Source of the DNA: Corynebacterium callunae DSM 20147 | GTDB lineage: Bacteria > Actinomycetota > Actinomycetes > Mycobacteriales > Mycobacteriaceae | NCBI RefSeq assembly: GCF_000344785.1 | Contig: NC_020506.1 | Coordinates: 2,294,001-2,358,000, forward strand | Direction: 5' to 3' | Length of the DNA stretch: 64,000 nt | Shown here: in pieces, positions 8,859 to 23,984 of the stretch | How positions within the stretch are numbered: position 1 is the stretch's first letter | How the letters are laid out: each line of letters opens with the position of its first letter | Program-made: the position numbers and the translations under genes | The notes under the pieces: model-generated | What the model was told of the DNA's origin: nothing | Database searches by the model: none | The model's input: only the letters and a program-made list of their open reading frames with translations

Positions 8859-9586
8859 GCGATAATCAGCCACAGAAAGAACACAAGTGGTGCTCCAAAA
8901 AGGATAATTGCCCAGATTTTTCCGGCAGGCCGACCAATATTCAAGGTGAAATGAGTGCCTGAGCCGGTGTCAATCAAGATGCGTTTATCGGCTGGATCAT
9001 TATAAAAAATGCCCCAGGTTTTTCCTTGTTCTCCTTCTGGCTTGGGATACTGTTGCTCAATCTGTTTGGACTCTTTGACCATAATCCACATAAAAACCGC
9101 GGTGGCCAGGATTAAGCCTCCAAGAGCAATAACGATGCCTACTGTGGAGGGTGCTGGCCGGTAGGAATCCAAGAGCAGCACCATCACACTTAAGTTAATG
9201 GCGAACATGTACCAACCCAGGTGCCTCATTGCGGAGTGCAGTCCCCACCAGGTGCGATATGCCTCATTAACAGTTCTGGCCCCACCTGGATCAGTAATAT
9301 GAGCTGCTTGCATGCGGATAAGAGCCTGGGAGCCAATCAACGTCAAAAGGATGATCGCTGGGCCCAGCAGAATTAGCGAGACAAAGGTCTGCAGGGATTT
9401 TGGTTCCCAATTATCTGCTTCACCCGCGGCATTCCAATGCACCGGCATTGGATCTGGAAGTCCGGGATAGTAGGTGCTAATCAGCACTGCTACGATAATC
9501 GCAGTGGTTGCCACGATGGCAATAATCCAGGTCCACTTGAACTTGAGAGGTGGTAGCTTGGGCATCTTTTCTGCAGGTCCGCTCAT
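8855..9586 (-). CDS. DUF1648-containing membrane protein
   Basis: A membrane protein of about 243 residues. After a short N-terminus and a first helix ([17 protein letters not shown]) comes the DUF1648 motif [21 protein letters not shown], then four more probable helices. The family includes SdpI-like immunity and unknown membrane proteins; no function is claimed. The ATG at 9586 lies 7 nt behind a TATAGT, so a leaderless mRNA is likely. A GTG at 9595 is the alternative. The gene overlaps the 3' end of crcB by four bases. Confidence 0.75.
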   Translation of the reverse strand: MSGPAEKMPKLPPLKFKWTWIIAIVATTAIIVAVLISTYYPGLPDPMPVHWNAAGEADNWEPKSLQTFVSLILLGPAIILLTLIGSQALIRMQAAHITDPGGARTVNEAYRTWWGLHSAMRHLGWYMFAINLSVMVLLLDSYRPAPSTVGIVIALGGLILATAVFMWIMVKESKQIEQQYPKPEGEQGKTWGIFYNDPADKRILIDTGSGTHFTLNIGRPAGKIWAIILFGAPLVFFLWLIIA

Positions 9587-9607
9587 GTCTTCCACTATAA
9601 CGAGCAG

Positions 9608-9645
9608 AAAAAAACTCGGAACGCCTCAGCGATCCGAGTTTTTCT
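9608..9645. terminator. Terminator after the DAACS symporter
   Basis: An inverted repeat AAACTCGGA/TCCGAGTTT (9612-9620 with 9633-9641), flanked by A- and T-runs, can work on both strands. On the minus strand it follows the symporter stop. Confidence 0.75.
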
Positions 9646-9655
9646 AAAACTTTGT

Positions 9656-11032
9656 TTATTTAGCGATTTCTGCAGGTTCCGGAACAATTGCCTTATCTAC
9701 TGCAGCGCTGCCCTTTTCAGCAGCGTCCCAAAGAGCCTTATCCCAAATACCTTCGCGCTTTGCGACAACCAAAGGAACCAGTGCCTGACCAGTCACGTTG
9801 GTTGCAGTACGGCCCATATCGATGATTGGCTCAATAGCCAGCAAGAGGCCAACGCCAGCCAAAGGCAGCCCCAAGGTAGATAGAGTCAGGGTCAACATAA
9901 CAGTTGCACCGGTGGTACCTGCAGTTGCTGCAGAGCCCAAAACGGAAACTACCATGATCAGTACATAATCCATCAGGCTGAGGTCAATGCCATAAAACTG
10001 AGCCACGAAGATTGCTGCGATAGCTGGGTAAACTGCGGCGCAGCCGTCCATTTTGCTGGTAGCACCCAAAGGCACTGCAAAGGAGGCATATGCACTTGGC
10101 ACGCCAAGCGATTGCTCGGTAATACGCTGAGTTACTGGCATAACGCCCATGGAAGAACGGGTAACGAAGCCAAGGCTGGTTACAGGCCAGACGCGCTTAA
10201 AGAATCCAATAGCTGAAAGTCCGTGCAGCTTAAGCACAACTGGGTAGATAACCAGCATAACAATGGCCAGGCCAATATAGATTGCGAGCACAAACTTGCC
10301 CAAGGAACCCAGTGCAGACCAACCATAAACAGCAACTGCCTTACCGATCAATGCTGCGGTGCCAATTGGAGCCAGGCGGATGATCCACCACAAAATGGTC
10401 TGAACGATCTTGAGGAAAGACTCGGTAAATTGCAGGAATGGTTCTGCAGCCTTGCCGGCCTTAACTGCAGCAACACCAATAGCGATGGAGATAACCAAAA
10501 TCTGCAGCACATTAAAAGTAAGGCTCACACCGGAGGTTTCACTATAAGAACCGGAAAGTCCCAAGATGTTGACTGGAACGATGGATTCCAAGAAGCCGTA
10601 CCAGCTACCAACGTGAGAAGGTTCTGCTGCATTTGCTGCATCGATGGAAGATCCCACACCAGGTTGCATGATCAGTGCTACGGCAATACCTGCCAGTACA
10701 GAGAAGAATGCGGTGATGGCAAACCACACCAAGGTGGATACTGCCAAGCGTGCTGCGTTGGTGACTTCACGCAGCTTAGCGATACTTGTAATAACTGCGC
10801 CAAAAACTAGTGGCGGAATCATTACCTTCAACAGCGAAACATAAGCGGATCCCACGCCTTCCAGCAAACCGGTTAGCCAACTGCTTTCGCCTTCTGCAGC
10901 GCCACTATCCATTCCGCGAGCGATGAAGCCGAGGATAAGACCAATAATTAAGCCGGCGATAACTTGGGCTCCAAACCCTGTCATCCAGCCGGGCAGGCCA
11001 AAGCGGCCTGTTTTCGCGGTGGCGGTTGCCAT
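9656..11032 (-). CDS. Dicarboxylate/amino acid:cation symporter, probable sulfur-regulated cystine-type importer
   Basis: A 458-residue DAACS-family sodium or proton symporter with eight helices and the substrate-site motifs TRSSMGVMPVTQ, GATSKMDGCAAVYPA and IIDMGRTATNVTGQAL. The ATG at 11032 has AAAGGAG upstream. The substrate is not readable with certainty. A perfect McbR-type operator about 90 bp upstream suggests a sulfur compound such as cystine rather than succinate. The gene is transcribed alone, between two terminators. It is clearly different from the dctA at 60911. Confidence 0.85.
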   Translation of the reverse strand: MATATAKTGRFGLPGWMTGFGAQVIAGLIIGLILGFIARGMDSGAAEGESSWLTGLLEGVGSAYVSLLKVMIPPLVFGAVITSIAKLREVTNAARLAVSTLVWFAITAFFSVLAGIAVALIMQPGVGSSIDAANAAEPSHVGSWYGFLESIVPVNILGLSGSYSETSGVSLTFNVLQILVISIAIGVAAVKAGKAAEPFLQFTESFLKIVQTILWWIIRLAPIGTAALIGKAVAVYGWSALGSLGKFVLAIYIGLAIVMLVIYPVVLKLHGLSAIGFFKRVWPVTSLGFVTRSSMGVMPVTQRITEQSLGVPSAYASFAVPLGATSKMDGCAAVYPAIAAIFVAQFYGIDLSLMDYVLIMVVSVLGSAATAGTTGATVMLTLTLSTLGLPLAGVGLLLAIEPIIDMGRTATNVTGQALVPLVVAKREGIWDKALWDAAEKGSAAVDKAIVPEPAEIAK

Positions 11033-11121
11033 GCGTAGCACTCCTTTGAGTCGTGCGGGTGAATTGAATTCATAAACCTTAACTGCACCCGCATAAAATA
11101 GCCAATCCAGTCTGTTTTAAT

Positions 11122-11137
11122 TAGACAGACCAGTCTA
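11122..11137. promoter_or_regulatory. McbR-type operator upstream of the symporter
   Basis: TAGAC-AGACCA-GTCTA exactly fits TAGAC-N6-GTCTA, the binding palindrome of McbR, the C. glutamicum repressor of sulfur amino acid genes. It sits between the ABC permease terminator and the symporter start, where it can only serve the symporter. Confidence 0.8.
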
Positions 11138-11154
11138 AGTATTACTAAAAGTGC

Positions 11155-11200
11155 AACACTAAAGGCCTTGAGAAAATTCCTTCTCAAGGCCTTTAGTGTT
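11155..11200 (-). terminator. Long hairpin after the ABC exporter
   Basis: A perfect 20-bp inverted repeat (11155-11174 with 11181-11200) with a 6-nt loop lies 9 bp after the permease stop. The T-run on the minus strand is weak, so it may work as a 3' stabiliser as well as a terminator. Confidence 0.65.
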
Positions 11201-11208
11201 AAAAAATT

Positions 11209-13770
11209 TTAGTCAGTAATCGCTTCCAGCGGAGGTGTCCGCGAAGCTTTAGCGGCAGGCCACAAAGCTGCAATCACACCAACTACCGCAGAACCAAGCA
11301 GCATCAAAGCAATTTGATCCCATGGCACCGCGACCGCGGCATCAAGCCCCTCACCTGACATCACGGTGACAAAGGCCCAGCCCAGTCCCAAGCCAATGGC
11401 AATGCCGATCACCGCACCATAAATAGCAATTTGTACGGATTCCAAAGTGATCATGGTACGCACCTGGCCACGCTTAACGCCAACTGCACGCAACATGCCA
11501 ATTTCTTGACGACGTTCAATCACATTAAGCGCCAAGGTATTGATAATGCCGATAATGGCCACAATCACCGACAACGCCAACAGTGCATAGAGAATATTCA
11601 TCATGGTGTTGATCATTGACACGGTGGCGCCAGCACTTTCTGCTGCCGACAACACCTGAATGACAATATAATCAGCCACCGCATTCTCCAGATTGCTGCG
11701 CAACTGCTCCAGGTCAAAGCCTTCCTCACCATTAACCAGCATCATCTGCGGAATGGTTTGATCGGCAGCAACAGTATCTGCCAAGGATGCTTCAGAGATC
11801 AGCATGGTGCCAATAGCATTATTTCCGCTATAGGTGCCCACCAATTCAACCTGTCCAATTTCTTGGCCCAGCACACTTAAAGGAACAGACTGTCCTACAG
11901 TCCAGCCATTTTGTGCCGCGAAATCTTTATCGGCTACAAAACCTGGCTGCGAAAGATCCAAGGTGCCTGCAGTTTCTTCGGACTTGATTACCGTACCCAA
12001 ATCACCATCAGCCACAAAGCTAAAGCTCTGTCCTATTTGTGAATAAGAGGACTGGCCATCAACAGCTGCGGTATTCATACCAATCATGACCACATTGGCC
12101 ACACCTTCAGCTGCCCGGACATCATTTACAGATTCCTTTGGCATGGTGATGGACGCATTGGAAGGTCCCTGCAGCACATAATCTGCAGTGATTTGTTCTT
12201 CCATCATGTCAGCTACGGCATCCTTCATAGTTGCCGACAGCATTCCAATCGCGGTCACCAGTGCAATACCCAAGGTCAAAGCGAAGGCGGTGGTTGCGGT
12301 GCGCCGCGGGTTGCGGCGCGAGTTGGTAGCGGCAAGCTTTCCGACGCTTCCAAACGGCGCTCCCAACACTCGACCAAGTCCGCCCACGACTGGCATGGAC
12401 AAAGCTGGCGAGAAGAAGAAGGTGCCAACGATGACAAAAAGTGCACCGACGCCAACCAAGATGGAGCGCACCGTGGTTGAAGAATCACTCATCTGTGCAC
12501 CCAAGATGGCTAGCAATGCACCCAGCGCCAAAATAATTGCGCCGACAATGGTACGACCCAGCATGGAGCGCACCGTGGTGGTTTCCATATTGCGCATTGC
12601 TTCAACAGGCTTAACTTGACCTGCGCGACGAGCTGGAGCCCACGCACTAATCACCGTGACAACAGTGCCAAGAATAAGTGCCGTGATGACTGCAGTAGGA
12701 GTCAATCCCACGCTTGAGCCCATTGGCATACCGAAGTGGTTGAGCACCGCGGAGATAACCCAAACCAAGCCCATGCCACCCAAAACACCCAGCGCAGAAC
12801 CAAAGAGGCCAACAATAATTGCCTCAAAGACAACCGAGCGGGTGAGCTGACCTGGAGCAGTACCCAGCGCACGTAGCAGCGCAAATTCACGCATACGCTG
12901 CGCCACAATCATGGAGAAAGTATTGGCGATAATAAAGGTACCGACCAATAGTGCAATCAGACCGAAAGCAATGAGGAAGTATTGCACGAAACTAAGTGCA
13001 TCGCGGATCGCACCAGTGGTTTGCTCAACCAGCGCGGCGCCGGTTTCCACCGAATAATCTGCACCCAATTCGGCGCTGAGTGCGTCGACAAGCGTCTCGG
13101 GGCTCGTGCCCTCGGCGGCTGAAATTTTCAGGCCCGGTACCGTGGCACCATCGGTGTAACGCTCCAGGTAACCGCTTTCTGCCATGAAAAGGTTCAGCGC
13201 GGTTTCGGAATCAGTTTTGGAGGACACTAGACCGGTGACAGTGACGTTATAACGGCCAGTAGAATCAACTACCAGCAGTTTATCGCCCACGCCAATGCCA
13301 CGGGATTGCGCACCAGCCTGGGTGACAGCGACTTCCTCAGTACCTGTGGGCCAGGCACCTTCGGCCAGCTCACCATTGGTGCCCACAGCTTCCTCGGGGT
13401 TATATGCAATGCTCAGCGAGGTGCCATTAGGAACCTGAATAGCTTTGGAATCAGCATCGGCGAGCACCACGGACTGTGACGCATTGATATTAACGCCATC
13501 AATGCGTGAATCCTCGCGCAGCTTATTCACGGTATCCACGGGAATTCCGGCAGCCGTGCCAGTGCTATTGGTACTGACCACCACATCAACGCCGTCGAGG
13601 CTATCGGAAATAGCTTCATCAAATGTTGAGGACAGCGCATTGGTAAACATCATTGCGCCGGAGACAAAAGCGGTACCAAGAACCACGGCCAAAACCGTGA
13701 GCAGGAGACGAACCTTATGTGCTCCGATATTGCGCAAACTGATTGTGCGCATTGTCGAGCCTGAACTCAT
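11209..13770 (-). CDS. FtsX-like ABC transporter permease
   Basis: An 853-residue permease with two FtsX domains. There is an N-terminal helix at about residues 15-37, an extracytoplasmic MacB-like domain, then three helices from about residue 255. This is repeated with a second periplasm-like domain and final helices at about 735-850. Each FtsX core carries the REFALLRALG or RRQEIGMLRAVG coupling motif. It starts inside the stop of the ATPase gene (ATGA overlap), so the two form one exporter. Family members move lipoproteins, peptides or antibiotics out of the membrane; the substrate is unknown. Confidence 0.9.
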   Translation of the reverse strand: MSSGSTMRTISLRNIGAHKVRLLLTVLAVVLGTAFVSGAMMFTNALSSTFDEAISDSLDGVDVVVSTNSTGTAAGIPVDTVNKLREDSRIDGVNINASQSVVLADADSKAIQVPNGTSLSIAYNPEEAVGTNGELAEGAWPTGTEEVAVTQAGAQSRGIGVGDKLLVVDSTGRYNVTVTGLVSSKTDSETALNLFMAESGYLERYTDGATVPGLKISAAEGTSPETLVDALSAELGADYSVETGAALVEQTTGAIRDALSFVQYFLIAFGLIALLVGTFIIANTFSMIVAQRMREFALLRALGTAPGQLTRSVVFEAIIVGLFGSALGVLGGMGLVWVISAVLNHFGMPMGSSVGLTPTAVITALILGTVVTVISAWAPARRAGQVKPVEAMRNMETTTVRSMLGRTIVGAIILALGALLAILGAQMSDSSTTVRSILVGVGALFVIVGTFFFSPALSMPVVGGLGRVLGAPFGSVGKLAATNSRRNPRRTATTAFALTLGIALVTAIGMLSATMKDAVADMMEEQITADYVLQGPSNASITMPKESVNDVRAAEGVANVVMIGMNTAAVDGQSSYSQIGQSFSFVADGDLGTVIKSEETAGTLDLSQPGFVADKDFAAQNGWTVGQSVPLSVLGQEIGQVELVGTYSGNNAIGTMLISEASLADTVAADQTIPQMMLVNGEEGFDLEQLRSNLENAVADYIVIQVLSAAESAGATVSMINTMMNILYALLALSVIVAIIGIINTLALNVIERRQEIGMLRAVGVKRGQVRTMITLESVQIAIYGAVIGIAIGLGLGWAFVTVMSGEGLDAAVAVPWDQIALMLLGSAVVGVIAALWPAAKASRTPPLEAITD

Positions 13771-14615
13771 CGGGCAATATCCTCGATTCCGTTCATGGTG
13801 GCCAGGATGTCTTCAATCTTGGGATCAAAGAGCTCATTAACAATGCGGCCATCGGCGAGGAAGATAACGCGGTCTGCATAGGACGCAGCGCGCGCATCGT
13901 GGGTAACGATCACTACGGTTTGATCATCTTCATCAACAGCAGTGCGCAAAATATCAAGCACTTCAGCGGAGGAATTGGAGTCCAAGTTACCGGTTGGCTC
14001 ATCGCCGAAAATGATCTCTGGGCGTGATACCAAGGCGCGAGCACAAGCTACACGCTGCTGCTGACCACCAGAAAGCTCGGCAGGACGGTGCTTTAGTCGA
14101 TCGGACAGCCCCAAACGATTGGTGATTTCATCAAACCACGCCTGATCAACCTGACGGCCTGCAATATCAGTTGGCAGAGTGATATTTTCAGCGGCGGTGA
14201 GGGTTGGAACCAGGTTAAAAGACTGGAAAATAAAGCCCAGACGATCGCGGCGCAGGGAGGTCATTTCCTTGTCTTTAAGGCGGGAGAGATCGGTATCTCC
14301 AATAAAGGCAGAACCAGAGGTTGCAGCATCAAGACCAGCCATGCAGTGCATCAAGGTGGACTTACCAGAGCCCGAAGGTCCCATGATGGCGGTGAACTTG
14401 TTCTTTTCAAATTCCACATTGACATGGTCCAGGGCAGTAACCGTGGTATCACCCTGGCCATAGGCCTTATACAAATTCACTGCCCGGGCAGCAGCCTCGC
14501 CCATAACGGGACGAGTGGAATCAATATCTGTTACTGGGGTGAAAGATGTATTCTCCTTCTGCTCCACCCGGTCATCCGAGTTGTGGTTTGGGGTGCTCGC
14601 GGCAGGATTAGTCAT
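13767..14615 (-). CDS. LolD/MacB-type ABC transporter ATPase
   Basis: A 282-residue ATP-binding subunit of the FtsX-type exporter encoded next to it. Walker A is GPSGSGKST near residue 79, the signature is [15 protein letters not shown], Walker B is IIFGDEPTGNLDS, and the switch histidine is in VIVTHDARAA. The N-terminal 40 residues before the ABC core are polar and probably disordered, which is longer than usual. It is first in a two-gene operon, with an AGAAGGA ribosome site some 14 nt before the ATG. Confidence 0.92.
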   Translation of the reverse strand: MTNPAASTPNHNSDDRVEQKENTSFTPVTDIDSTRPVMGEAAARAVNLYKAYGQGDTTVTALDHVNVEFEKNKFTAIMGPSGSGKSTLMHCMAGLDAATSGSAFIGDTDLSRLKDKEMTSLRRDRLGFIFQSFNLVPTLTAAENITLPTDIAGRQVDQAWFDEITNRLGLSDRLKHRPAELSGGQQQRVACARALVSRPEIIFGDEPTGNLDSNSSAEVLDILRTAVDEDDQTVVIVTHDARAASYADRVIFLADGRIVNELFDPKIEDILATMNGIEDIAR

Positions 14616-14951
14616 GAACTACGATGCTTTCCTTCTGTACGTCTTATGGAAATAGGAACTAAAAACTTAAACATCCACTAGACAGCAGGATGCCAAGTAC
14701 TAGTGCCAATCTACCGGAGGACTGGGACACAGAAATCAGGGAAGACCCCCAGATCTCTCATAAAGTCATATTCCCCTGTGTTTATTAGGCCGACCACTAT
14801 GAGAAATTCGCACTAAATGCCTGCTCAGGACATAAAATGCCAAGCAACTTTGGATAGCCTGCCAGTTATACACAGGCCTACACAGGGGCAGATCTAGGCG
14901 CTTATTAGAACAGAGGTGTCTTAATTCACGAATATGCGTAGGCTCATTGCT
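14616..14951. other. Divergent promoter region of the ABC exporter and ilvD
   Basis: About 335 bp between divergent genes. I see no credible gene in it. It must contain both promoters, but I cannot single out convincing -35/-10 pairs. No leader peptide rich in branched-chain residues was found, so I have no evidence for ilv attenuation here. Confidence 0.5.
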
Positions 14952-16670
14952 ATGAATCAGCCACAGAACGATCCTCAAAAAGAGGTAGATATCAAACCTC
15001 GCTCCCGCGATGTCACCGATGGAATTGAGCGCTCCGCTGCCCGCGGCATGCTCCGTGCCGTCGGTATGGGTGACGATGACTGGGCCAAGCCCCAGATCGG
15101 TGTTGCCAGCTCCTGGAATGAAATCACTCCCTGTAACCTCACCCTGAAAAAGCTCGCTGGCTTTGCCAAAGAAGGCATCCATGCCGCCGGTGGCTATCCC
15201 CTCGAGTTCGGTACCATTTCAGTTTCCGATGGCATCTCGATGGGACACGAAGGAATGCACTATTCCCTCGTCTCTCGCGAAGTCATCACCGACTCTGTTG
15301 AAACCGTCATGAGCGCCGAGCGCCTTGATGGATCCGTCTTGATGGCAGGTTGCGATAAGTCCATTCCTGGCATGCTCATGGCTGCCGCCCGTTTGAACCT
15401 CTCCTCTGTATTCCTCTACAACGGCTCCACCATGCCAGGCACCGCACGCCTATCAGATGGCACCGAAAAAGAGGTCACCCTCATCGACGCTTTTGAAGCC
15501 GTCGGAGCCTGCCGTGCCGGCAAAATGAGCGAAGCAGACGTAGACGCCATCGAGCGAGCAGTCTGCCCAGGCGAAGGTGCCTGTGGTGGCATGTACACCG
15601 CCAACACCATGGCATCAGCCGCAGAGGCAATGGGCATGTCACTCCCAGGTTCTGCTGCCCCACCAGCCATCCACCGCGACCGTACCCAGTACGCACGCCG
15701 TTCTGGCCAGGCTGTTGTTGGTTTGCTAGAAAAGGGCATCACCGCCCGCGACATCATTACCCGCGAATCCCTGCTCAACGCAGTCGCTGTAGTCATGGCG
15801 CTCGGTGGCTCCACCAACGCCGTCCTCCACCTCATGGCAATTGCCCACGAGGCAGAGGTTGACCTTAAGCTCTCCGACTTCAACGAAATCGGCGATAAGG
15901 TTCCACACCTTGGCGACCTCAAGCCATTCGGCCGCTACGTCATGAATGACGTATTTAAGATCGGTGGCATTCCGGTAGTCATGAAAGCGCTTCTCGACGC
16001 CGGCCTCATCGACGGCAGCTGCCTTACGGTCACCGGCAAAACCGTTGCAGAAAACCTGGCGGACATTAACCCACCAGACCCTGACGGCAAGATCCTGCGT
16101 GCAATCAATAACCCAATCCACGCCACCGGTGGACTCAGCATCCTCAGCGGCAGCCTTGCCCCAGAAGGTGCTGTTGTAAAGTCCGCTGGATTCGACGCTG
16201 ACCGCTTTGAGGGCACTGCACGAGTATTTAACCAAGAGCAGCCCGCCATGGATGCAGTGCTTAATGGAGAACTTAAGAAGGGTGATGTTGTCATCATCCG
16301 TTATGAAGGTCCAAAGGGTGGTCCTGGTATGCGAGAGATGCTTGCTATCACCGGCGCTATCAAGGGTGCTGGCATTGGTAAAGATGTCTTGTTGATCACC
16401 GACGGCCGTTTCTCCGGTGGTTCCACAGGTTTGTGCATCGGCCACGTATCCCCAGAAGCTGTCGACGGCGGACCTATCGCACTGGTAGAAGATGGCGACC
16501 CCATCTTGGTTGATATTCCATCTAGGCGTATTGATCTTCTAGTTGATGAAAGTGTCCTGGAAGAGCGACGAACCCGACTTGTTCACCCTGATAACCATCG
16601 TCTGCATGGTGTCTTGGGCAAGTACGCAAAGCTCGTTCAATCGGCTTCAGTAGGCGCAATCACCACCTAA
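14952..16670 (+). CDS. ilvD: Dihydroxy-acid dehydratase, short Mycobacterium-like type
   Basis: Dehydrates 2,3-dihydroxy-3-methyl acids in isoleucine and valine synthesis, using an Fe-S cluster. Clear signatures are [10 protein letters not shown], the cluster cysteines in GCDKSIPGM and [16 protein letters not shown], and late [14 protein letters not shown]. The length of about 572 residues and the local sequence closely follow M. tuberculosis IlvD. I recall the C. glutamicum ilvD as a longer type near 613 residues at another locus, so this copy may be additional or substitute. The ATG at 14952 has AGG 9 nt upstream; 14934 is an alternative start. It is monocistronic with a strong terminator. 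Confidence 0.93.
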   Translation: MNQPQNDPQKEVDIKPRSRDVTDGIERSAARGMLRAVGMGDDDWAKPQIGVASSWNEITPCNLTLKKLAGFAKEGIHAAGGYPLEFGTISVSDGISMGHEGMHYSLVSREVITDSVETVMSAERLDGSVLMAGCDKSIPGMLMAAARLNLSSVFLYNGSTMPGTARLSDGTEKEVTLIDAFEAVGACRAGKMSEADVDAIERAVCPGEGACGGMYTANTMASAAEAMGMSLPGSAAPPAIHRDRTQYARRSGQAVVGLLEKGITARDIITRESLLNAVAVVMALGGSTNAVLHLMAIAHEAEVDLKLSDFNEIGDKVPHLGDLKPFGRYVMNDVFKIGGIPVVMKALLDAGLIDGSCLTVTGKTVAENLADINPPDPDGKILRAINNPIHATGGLSILSGSLAPEGAVVKSAGFDADRFEGTARVFNQEQPAMDAVLNGELKKGDVVIIRYEGPKGGPGMREMLAITGAIKGAGIGKDVLLITDGRFSGGSTGLCIGHVSPEAVDGGPIALVEDGDPILVDIPSRRIDLLVDESVLEERRTRLVHPDNHRLHGVLGKYAKLVQSASVGAITT

Positions 16671-16678
16671 AAAACCAA

Positions 16679-16727
16679 AAGGAGGGGTGGAGCGCACAAA
16701 TAGTGCGCTCCACCCCTCCTTCTTTTT
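16679..16727 (+). terminator. ilvD terminator
   Basis: A perfect 19-bp stem (16679-16697 with 16703-16721) with a 5-nt loop is followed by TCTTTTT. It lies 9 bp after the ilvD stop. Confidence 0.9.
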
Positions 16728-16749
16728 GTCGTTTGTTTTGTTGCATGCG

Positions 16750-16802
16750 AAAAAGCAGTGCTGGGAACAAGAAAAGAATTCTTGTTCCCAGCACTGCTTT
16801 TT
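16750..16802 (-). terminator. rRNA operon terminator
   Basis: A perfect 22-bp stem (16750-16771 with 16781-16802) beginning and ending in A/T runs lies 14 bp beyond the 5S gene. On the minus strand it ends in GCTTTTTCG. It faces the ilvD terminator across 22 bp. Confidence 0.88.
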
Positions 16803-16815
16803 CTAATTAAGTTTT

Positions 16816-16935
16816 AGGTCGGCGGTAACCTACTCTCCCACACCCTCCCGAGTGCAGTACCATCAGCGTAACCAGGCTTAGCTTCCGGGTTCGGAACGGG
16901 ACCGGGCGTTTCCCTGCTACTATCACCACCGACAC
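16816..16935 (-). rRNA. rrf: 5S ribosomal RNA
   Basis: About 120 nt on the minus strand, containing the conserved CCGTTCCGAACCCGGAAG loop and GGGAGAGTAGG near the 3' end, with pairing termini GTCGG/CCGAC. It is third in the 16S-23S-5S operon. Ends are accurate to a few bases. Confidence 0.95.
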
Positions 16936-17056
16936 AACCAACCACCACACCACAAAAAATGATGCGTGTTGTGTCAAATACTGCATAGTGGACGCGAGCA
17001 AATCTTTTTGCTATTTTTCGTTACGTTTTGCGTATCACCAACAACCCTAAAGTTGT

Positions 17057-22049
<4,993 letters not shown>

Positions 22050-22616
22050 ATATGAAAAAAAATCAAGGCCGTGAAAAGCCCAAAACCCAGCCAACAACAA
22101 ACAACCAACCACCACAAAAAAGGGTGATTGACTGGCTGTTAACCAAAAATAATGGTTATAAAAATAAAACAAAAAACGTTCCCCACCAACCCGACGGGGT
22201 CAAAGAGTGGGAAACAAAAGTGTTCTACCACAACCATGCACAAAAACTAAAACACACCCCAAAGAGCATGTTCCTTATTTACAGTGGTGGGATATATGCA
22301 ACCCACCACCCGGCATGACCAACCCCAAACCATGTTTGGGGATTATGGTAAACATAATAAAATAAATGGCACACTATTGAGTTCTCAAACAACATACACA
22401 TACCCAGTCAACATCAATCTAAAGTTTGATTTTGCCTTAAGCAGCTTGTTTGACTCTACACTCTATGTTCAGAAGAAAGCAACTTGGCTTAACTTCCGAA
22501 GAAGATTTGGAGTCTGTCTGCGTTTTCTTTCTGCTTTGCTCAGTTGTTTTAATTTCTGAACCGCAGTCGGTCGCGCTGACTTGGAATAATTTACACAGAC
22601 CGCCGAGCATTAACAA
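22050..22616 (-). promoter_or_regulatory. rRNA operon leader with two candidate promoters
   Basis: A 560-bp leader with no gene. Candidate P1: TTGTTA (22611-22616), 17-bp spacer, TAAATT (22588-22593). Candidate P2: TTGCTT (22477-22482), 18-bp spacer, TAGAGT (22453-22458). Nearer 16S, GTTGTTTGAGAACTC (22379-22393) matches the box seen in actinobacterial rRNA leaders and recurs in the 16S-23S spacer. The promoters are predictions from spacing and sequence only. Confidence 0.55.
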
Positions 22617-22651
22617 ACCTCCAGGTCAACCGAGGTTTCACTGGAGGTCTT
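22617..22651 (-). terminator. murA terminator
   Basis: An 8-bp stem ACCTCCAG/CTGGAGGT (22617-22624 with 22641-22648) lies 20 bp after murA and has GTTTGTT on the minus strand. It immediately precedes the rrn promoter candidate P1. Confidence 0.6.
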
Positions 22652-22667
22652 TTAAGGCTATGCAGGT

Positions 22668-23924
22668 TTAGGAGCTCACTCTTTCAATCTGAGCACCTAG
22701 TCTTTGCAGATTTTCCACAAAGTTGGGGTACCCGCGGTCAATGTGGAAAACATCGTGAACCTCAGTAACTCCATCCGCACACAGCGCAGCAAGGACCAAG
22801 CCGGCGCCTGCTCGAATATCGGAGGACCAGACAGAAGTAGAAGAGAGCTGTTCAATTCCTCGGATAACTACATGGTGTCCATCAACTGCCGCGTCTGCCC
22901 CGAGGCGCATCATCTCATCAACAAACCGGAAGCGGGATTCAAAAACATTCTCCGTAATAACAGAGGTGCCTTCGGCAACTGCGTTGATACCAATTGCCAT
23001 GGGCTGCAGATCGGTAGGAAATCCGGGGAAAGGAAGAGTCTGATAGTCGGTGGCATCAGGACGGCGGTTCATTTGCACGCGGAATCCGTTTTCAAAGGTT
23101 TCCACCTTGGCGCCAGCCAACTTAAGCTTTTCCAAAGGCAAATGCAGGTAACGCGGTGCGATTCCGCCAACGGTGATATCACCACGGGTCATTGCAGCAG
23201 CGTAAGCCCAGGTACCGGCAACGATACGGTCACCAATAACTTCGTGGTTGGTAGGGGAAAGCTTTTCTACACCGTCAATGATGATGGTTGGAGAACCTTC
23301 TCCCTCAATCTTTGCGCCCATGGAACGCAGCATGCGGCAAAGATCAACAATTTCAGGCTCGCGAGCTGCGTTATCCAATACTGTGCGGCCTTCTGCCATG
23401 ACAGAAGCCGTCAGAATATTTTCGGTGGCACCAACGGATGGGAAATCCAACGTAATTTCGGCACCAACCAAGTGCTCAGCCTCGGCAACTACTGCACCGT
23501 GGGAGATGCGGGTGGTCGCTCCCAGTTTTTCCAGGCCACTTTGGTGCATGTCCAAGGGGCGAGATCCAATAGCATCGCCACCTGGCAAGGACACCACTGC
23601 CCTACCGCAGCGTGCAGTAAGTGGTCCAAGAACACAGACAGATGCACGGAATTGGGTAACTGCTGGGAAATTGGCATCGGAACTTAAGTCGGCTGGAGTT
23701 GTGATTGTCACGGTTGAACCGTCAATCTCCACTTCACAGCCAAGTCCGACCAAGACATCACGCATCAGCGGAACATCAAGAATTTCTGGGCAGTTGGTGA
23801 GGGTGGTTGTTCCCTCTGCCAAAAGTGCTGCTGCCATGAGCTTCAAAACACTGTTTTTTGCACCATCGACTTTCACTGATCCGTGTAGTCGGGCTCCGCC
23901 TGTCACTAAAAATCTGTCTTTCAC
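22668..23924 (-). CDS. murA: UDP-N-acetylglucosamine 1-carboxyvinyltransferase with Asp117
   Basis: A 418-residue first committed enzyme of peptidoglycan synthesis, transferring enolpyruvate from PEP to UDP-GlcNAc in the cytoplasm. The N-terminal [14 protein letters not shown] loop contains the catalytic Lys and Asn. In the active loop [12 protein letters not shown], residue 117 is Asp instead of the Cys attacked by fosfomycin. The same substitution in M. tuberculosis MurA confers intrinsic fosfomycin resistance. The GTG start at 23924 has AAGGTGG upstream; the in-frame GTG at 23933 lies within that ribosome site. It is divergent from the adenosyltransferase gene. Confidence 0.95.
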   Translation of the reverse strand: MKDRFLVTGGARLHGSVKVDGAKNSVLKLMAAALLAEGTTTLTNCPEILDVPLMRDVLVGLGCEVEIDGSTVTITTPADLSSDANFPAVTQFRASVCVLGPLTARCGRAVVSLPGGDAIGSRPLDMHQSGLEKLGATTRISHGAVVAEAEHLVGAEITLDFPSVGATENILTASVMAEGRTVLDNAAREPEIVDLCRMLRSMGAKIEGEGSPTIIIDGVEKLSPTNHEVIGDRIVAGTWAYAAAMTRGDITVGGIAPRYLHLPLEKLKLAGAKVETFENGFRVQMNRRPDATDYQTLPFPGFPTDLQPMAIGINAVAEGTSVITENVFESRFRFVDEMMRLGADAAVDGHHVVIRGIEQLSSTSVWSSDIRAGAGLVLAALCADGVTEVHDVFHIDRGYPNFVENLQRLGAQIERVSS

Positions 23925-23984
23925 CAGCCCCACCTTAACCGTCTCTGCAACGGCAAGTGGAAATGCCCGCTAAATTTGGAAATT

